A stretch of DNA of 64,000 nucleotides. Source: Acidobacteriota bacterium. GTDB taxonomy: Bacteria; Acidobacteriota; Blastocatellia; UBA7656. Below the pieces are notes generated by a model that saw only the letters and a program-made list of their open reading frames with translations, did no database searches and was not told where the DNA came from. Of the stretch, positions 62,819-64,000 are shown piece after piece (positions within the stretch are counted from its first letter, which is position 1; each line of letters opens with the position of its first letter). Where the stretch lies: the NCBI GenBank assembly GCA_040754075.1, contig JBFMDH010000001.1:366903-430902 (forward strand), read 5' to 3'. Made by a program: the position numbers and the translations under genes.

Positions 62819-64000
62819 TTACCGTGTCGGATGAGATGCCAATATATGCTGGCACATTTCGATGCCGCGTCGGGCGCGTGATTGATAACTTTCGGGCGGG
62901 TTCATTTTCAAAGCATTCTCGAAAAGTTTCAACGCCCGGCTTCTATCATAAGCCGAAAGCGCCGCTTCGCCGCCCTGCACACAGGCTCTCGCGGCAAGCG
63001 CGTCCTGCGTGTTGGTATCAGCCAATCGTTCGTATTCGATGGCGGCTTCGCGGTTTCTCCCGGTAGCGCGCAGGTAATCGCAAATCATCATCCAGTTGCT
63101 CGTGGTGATTTGCGGTTGCAACTGGGCTGATGAAAGCACGCTGAGTAAATCCATGTAAACCAGAAGCGCCGCATTTTTATCGCCCGCTAACAGATATTGA
63201 TTAATCAGTCTGTCTGAACAGTAGTTGAATTGCTGAAAATCACCGATCAGTTTGCTGGTGTGCGCCAGCAATTTGATCGCTTCGCTGTCGTAAGGATTGG
63301 TGACGACATAGTATTTTAATTTGTACTGCGCTTTGAGAGCTTCGCCGCGTTGTAACATCTCCATTGCCTGAACCACCACAGGGCTGGCGATGGTTTCGCC
63401 ATCATCATTTTTTACCACAGGTTGCAGGGCATAATTGCGCACCTCCAGTTTTTTCTTGATCGGGTTGAACGATTCATAAATCAAGGCAAAGAAAACCCCG
63501 AAGAAAAATCCCGAAACGTGCGCAAGATAAGCCACGCCACCCATCGCCTCTTTATCGATTCTTGAGGTAATCAATGACGAGTAATCGGCGATGAAATATA
63601 AACCTAAAACGATATAAGCCGGGATGCGAATGATGCCGAAGGGTTTCTTTTTCATCAGCAGAAAAAAGATGGCAAGCGGTATCGAGAGCCAGCCGACTTT
63701 GATTCGGGTTTTCGACATTGACGCGGCAAACGCCCCCATCACGCCGCTGATTGCCCCCGATGCGCCGATCAATGGCAGGTGGTCGGGTTTGATTAAATAA
63801 GGCAAACAGGCGCACCAACCGATGAAGATATAAAAAACGATAAACAGTCCGCGTCCCCAGCGTTCTTCCAACGCGCCGCCCAGCGCAAAAAAGAAAAGCA
63901 TATTGCCGACCAGATGCATGATGCCGCCATGCATGAACATATGGGTGATGAGTTGCGGGAATTTCCATTTTCCATTTGGCGCAAGTCCGAATTGGTAATA
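62819..64000 (-). CDS. Rhomboid intramembrane protease with TPR-like tail, partial
   Basis: The frame continues past the window edge, so the N-terminus is missing; 393 residues are visible. MFMHGGIMHLVGNMLFF, the catalytic Ser in GASGAISG and the catalytic His in YLAHVSGFFFG mark an active rhomboid. Residues after about 190 form a soluble tail of TPR-like helices (LKLFENALKMNPPESYQSRAR). Rhomboids cleave membrane helices of other proteins; the tail may select them. The substrate is unknown. Confidence 0.92.
   Translation of the reverse strand, partial: YYQFGLAPNGKWKFPQLITHMFMHGGIMHLVGNMLFFFALGGALEERWGRGLFIVFYIFIGWCACLPYLIKPDHLPLIGASGAISGVMGAFAASMSKTRIKVGWLSIPLAIFFLLMKKKPFGIIRIPAYIVLGLYFIADYSSLITSRIDKEAMGGVAYLAHVSGFFFGVFFALIYESFNPIKKKLEVRNYALQPVVKNDDGETIASPVVVQAMEMLQRGEALKAQYKLKYYVVTNPYDSEAIKLLAHTSKLIGDFQQFNYCSDRLINQYLLAGDKNAALLVYMDLLSVLSSAQLQPQITTSNWMMICDYLRATGRNREAAIEYERLADTNTQDALAARACVQGGEAALSAYDRSRALKLFENALKMNPPESYQSRARRGIEMCQHILASHPTR

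Overview
This looks like a chromosomal piece of an Acidobacteriota genome, most likely class Blastocatellia. That placement is inferred from gene style: a TPR-CHAT protein next to an ECF sigma factor, bacillithiol genes in a Gram-negative-type envelope background, a huge propeller histidine kinase, a planctomycete-type cytochrome/monooxygenase-like protein and GC near 50%. No rRNA, tRNA, CRISPR array, transposase or integrase is visible. Both ends cut through genes: a membrane protein on the left, and a rhomboid protease on the right.

Layout. 1-6.9 kb: cell-surface glycan genes, namely two multi-spanning membrane proteins, a GT2 glycosyltransferase and a GT2-methyltransferase fusion. 7-8.9 kb: a DinB-like protein and a cytochrome c/copper-monooxygenase-like protein. 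9-15.7 kb: a complete trans-4-hydroxy-L-proline catabolic cluster (epimerase, three-subunit D-hydroxyproline dehydrogenase, pyrroline-hydroxycarboxylate deaminase, ketoglutarate-semialdehyde dehydrogenase), followed by a secreted GH2 glycosidase. 19.6-21.9 kb: DUF2867-like protein, Acg-like nitroreductase, small membrane protein. 21.9-32.5 kb (minus strand): a TPR-CHAT protein, an ECF sigma factor, a membrane anti-sigma-like coiled-coil protein, two secreted proteins that share a duplicated beta domain, an outer-membrane barrel and another secreted protein. Two promoters in this locus share an unusual motif, so it may be one regulated envelope system.

32.7-41 kb: 2-hydroxyacid dehydrogenase, metzincin-type protease, bacillithiol genes bshB1 and bshA separated by a repeat-flanked four-helix-bundle gene, a P-loop kinase, murB, and a small membrane protein coupled to an alpha/beta hydrolase. 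41-48 kb: a TPR protein, a YbjN-like secreted protein and an AttH/FtsX/LolD-type lipoprotein-export-like ABC operon. 48-64 kb: acyl-CoA synthetase, NarL-type regulator with propeller histidine kinase, Ser/Thr kinase with a giant activation loop, APC permease, aminotransferase, VWA lipoprotein and rhomboid-TPR protein.

The most striking non-gene content is repetitive. (i) Inverted arrays of degenerate 7-bp units occur at several loci. They lie at operon gene junctions, at stop and start codons, and in frame inside an FtsX permease and an amino-acid permease; one such pair brackets the four-helix-bundle gene inside the bacillithiol operon. (ii) A second family (three copies, both orientations) has a 16-nt box, an exactly 20-nt linker and a hairpin. 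(iii) There are also a 127-bp near-perfect palindrome with a partial second copy, and a 147-bp element with 14-bp terminal inverted repeats and three internal hairpins. All identifications are from reading the sequence; no database search was run.
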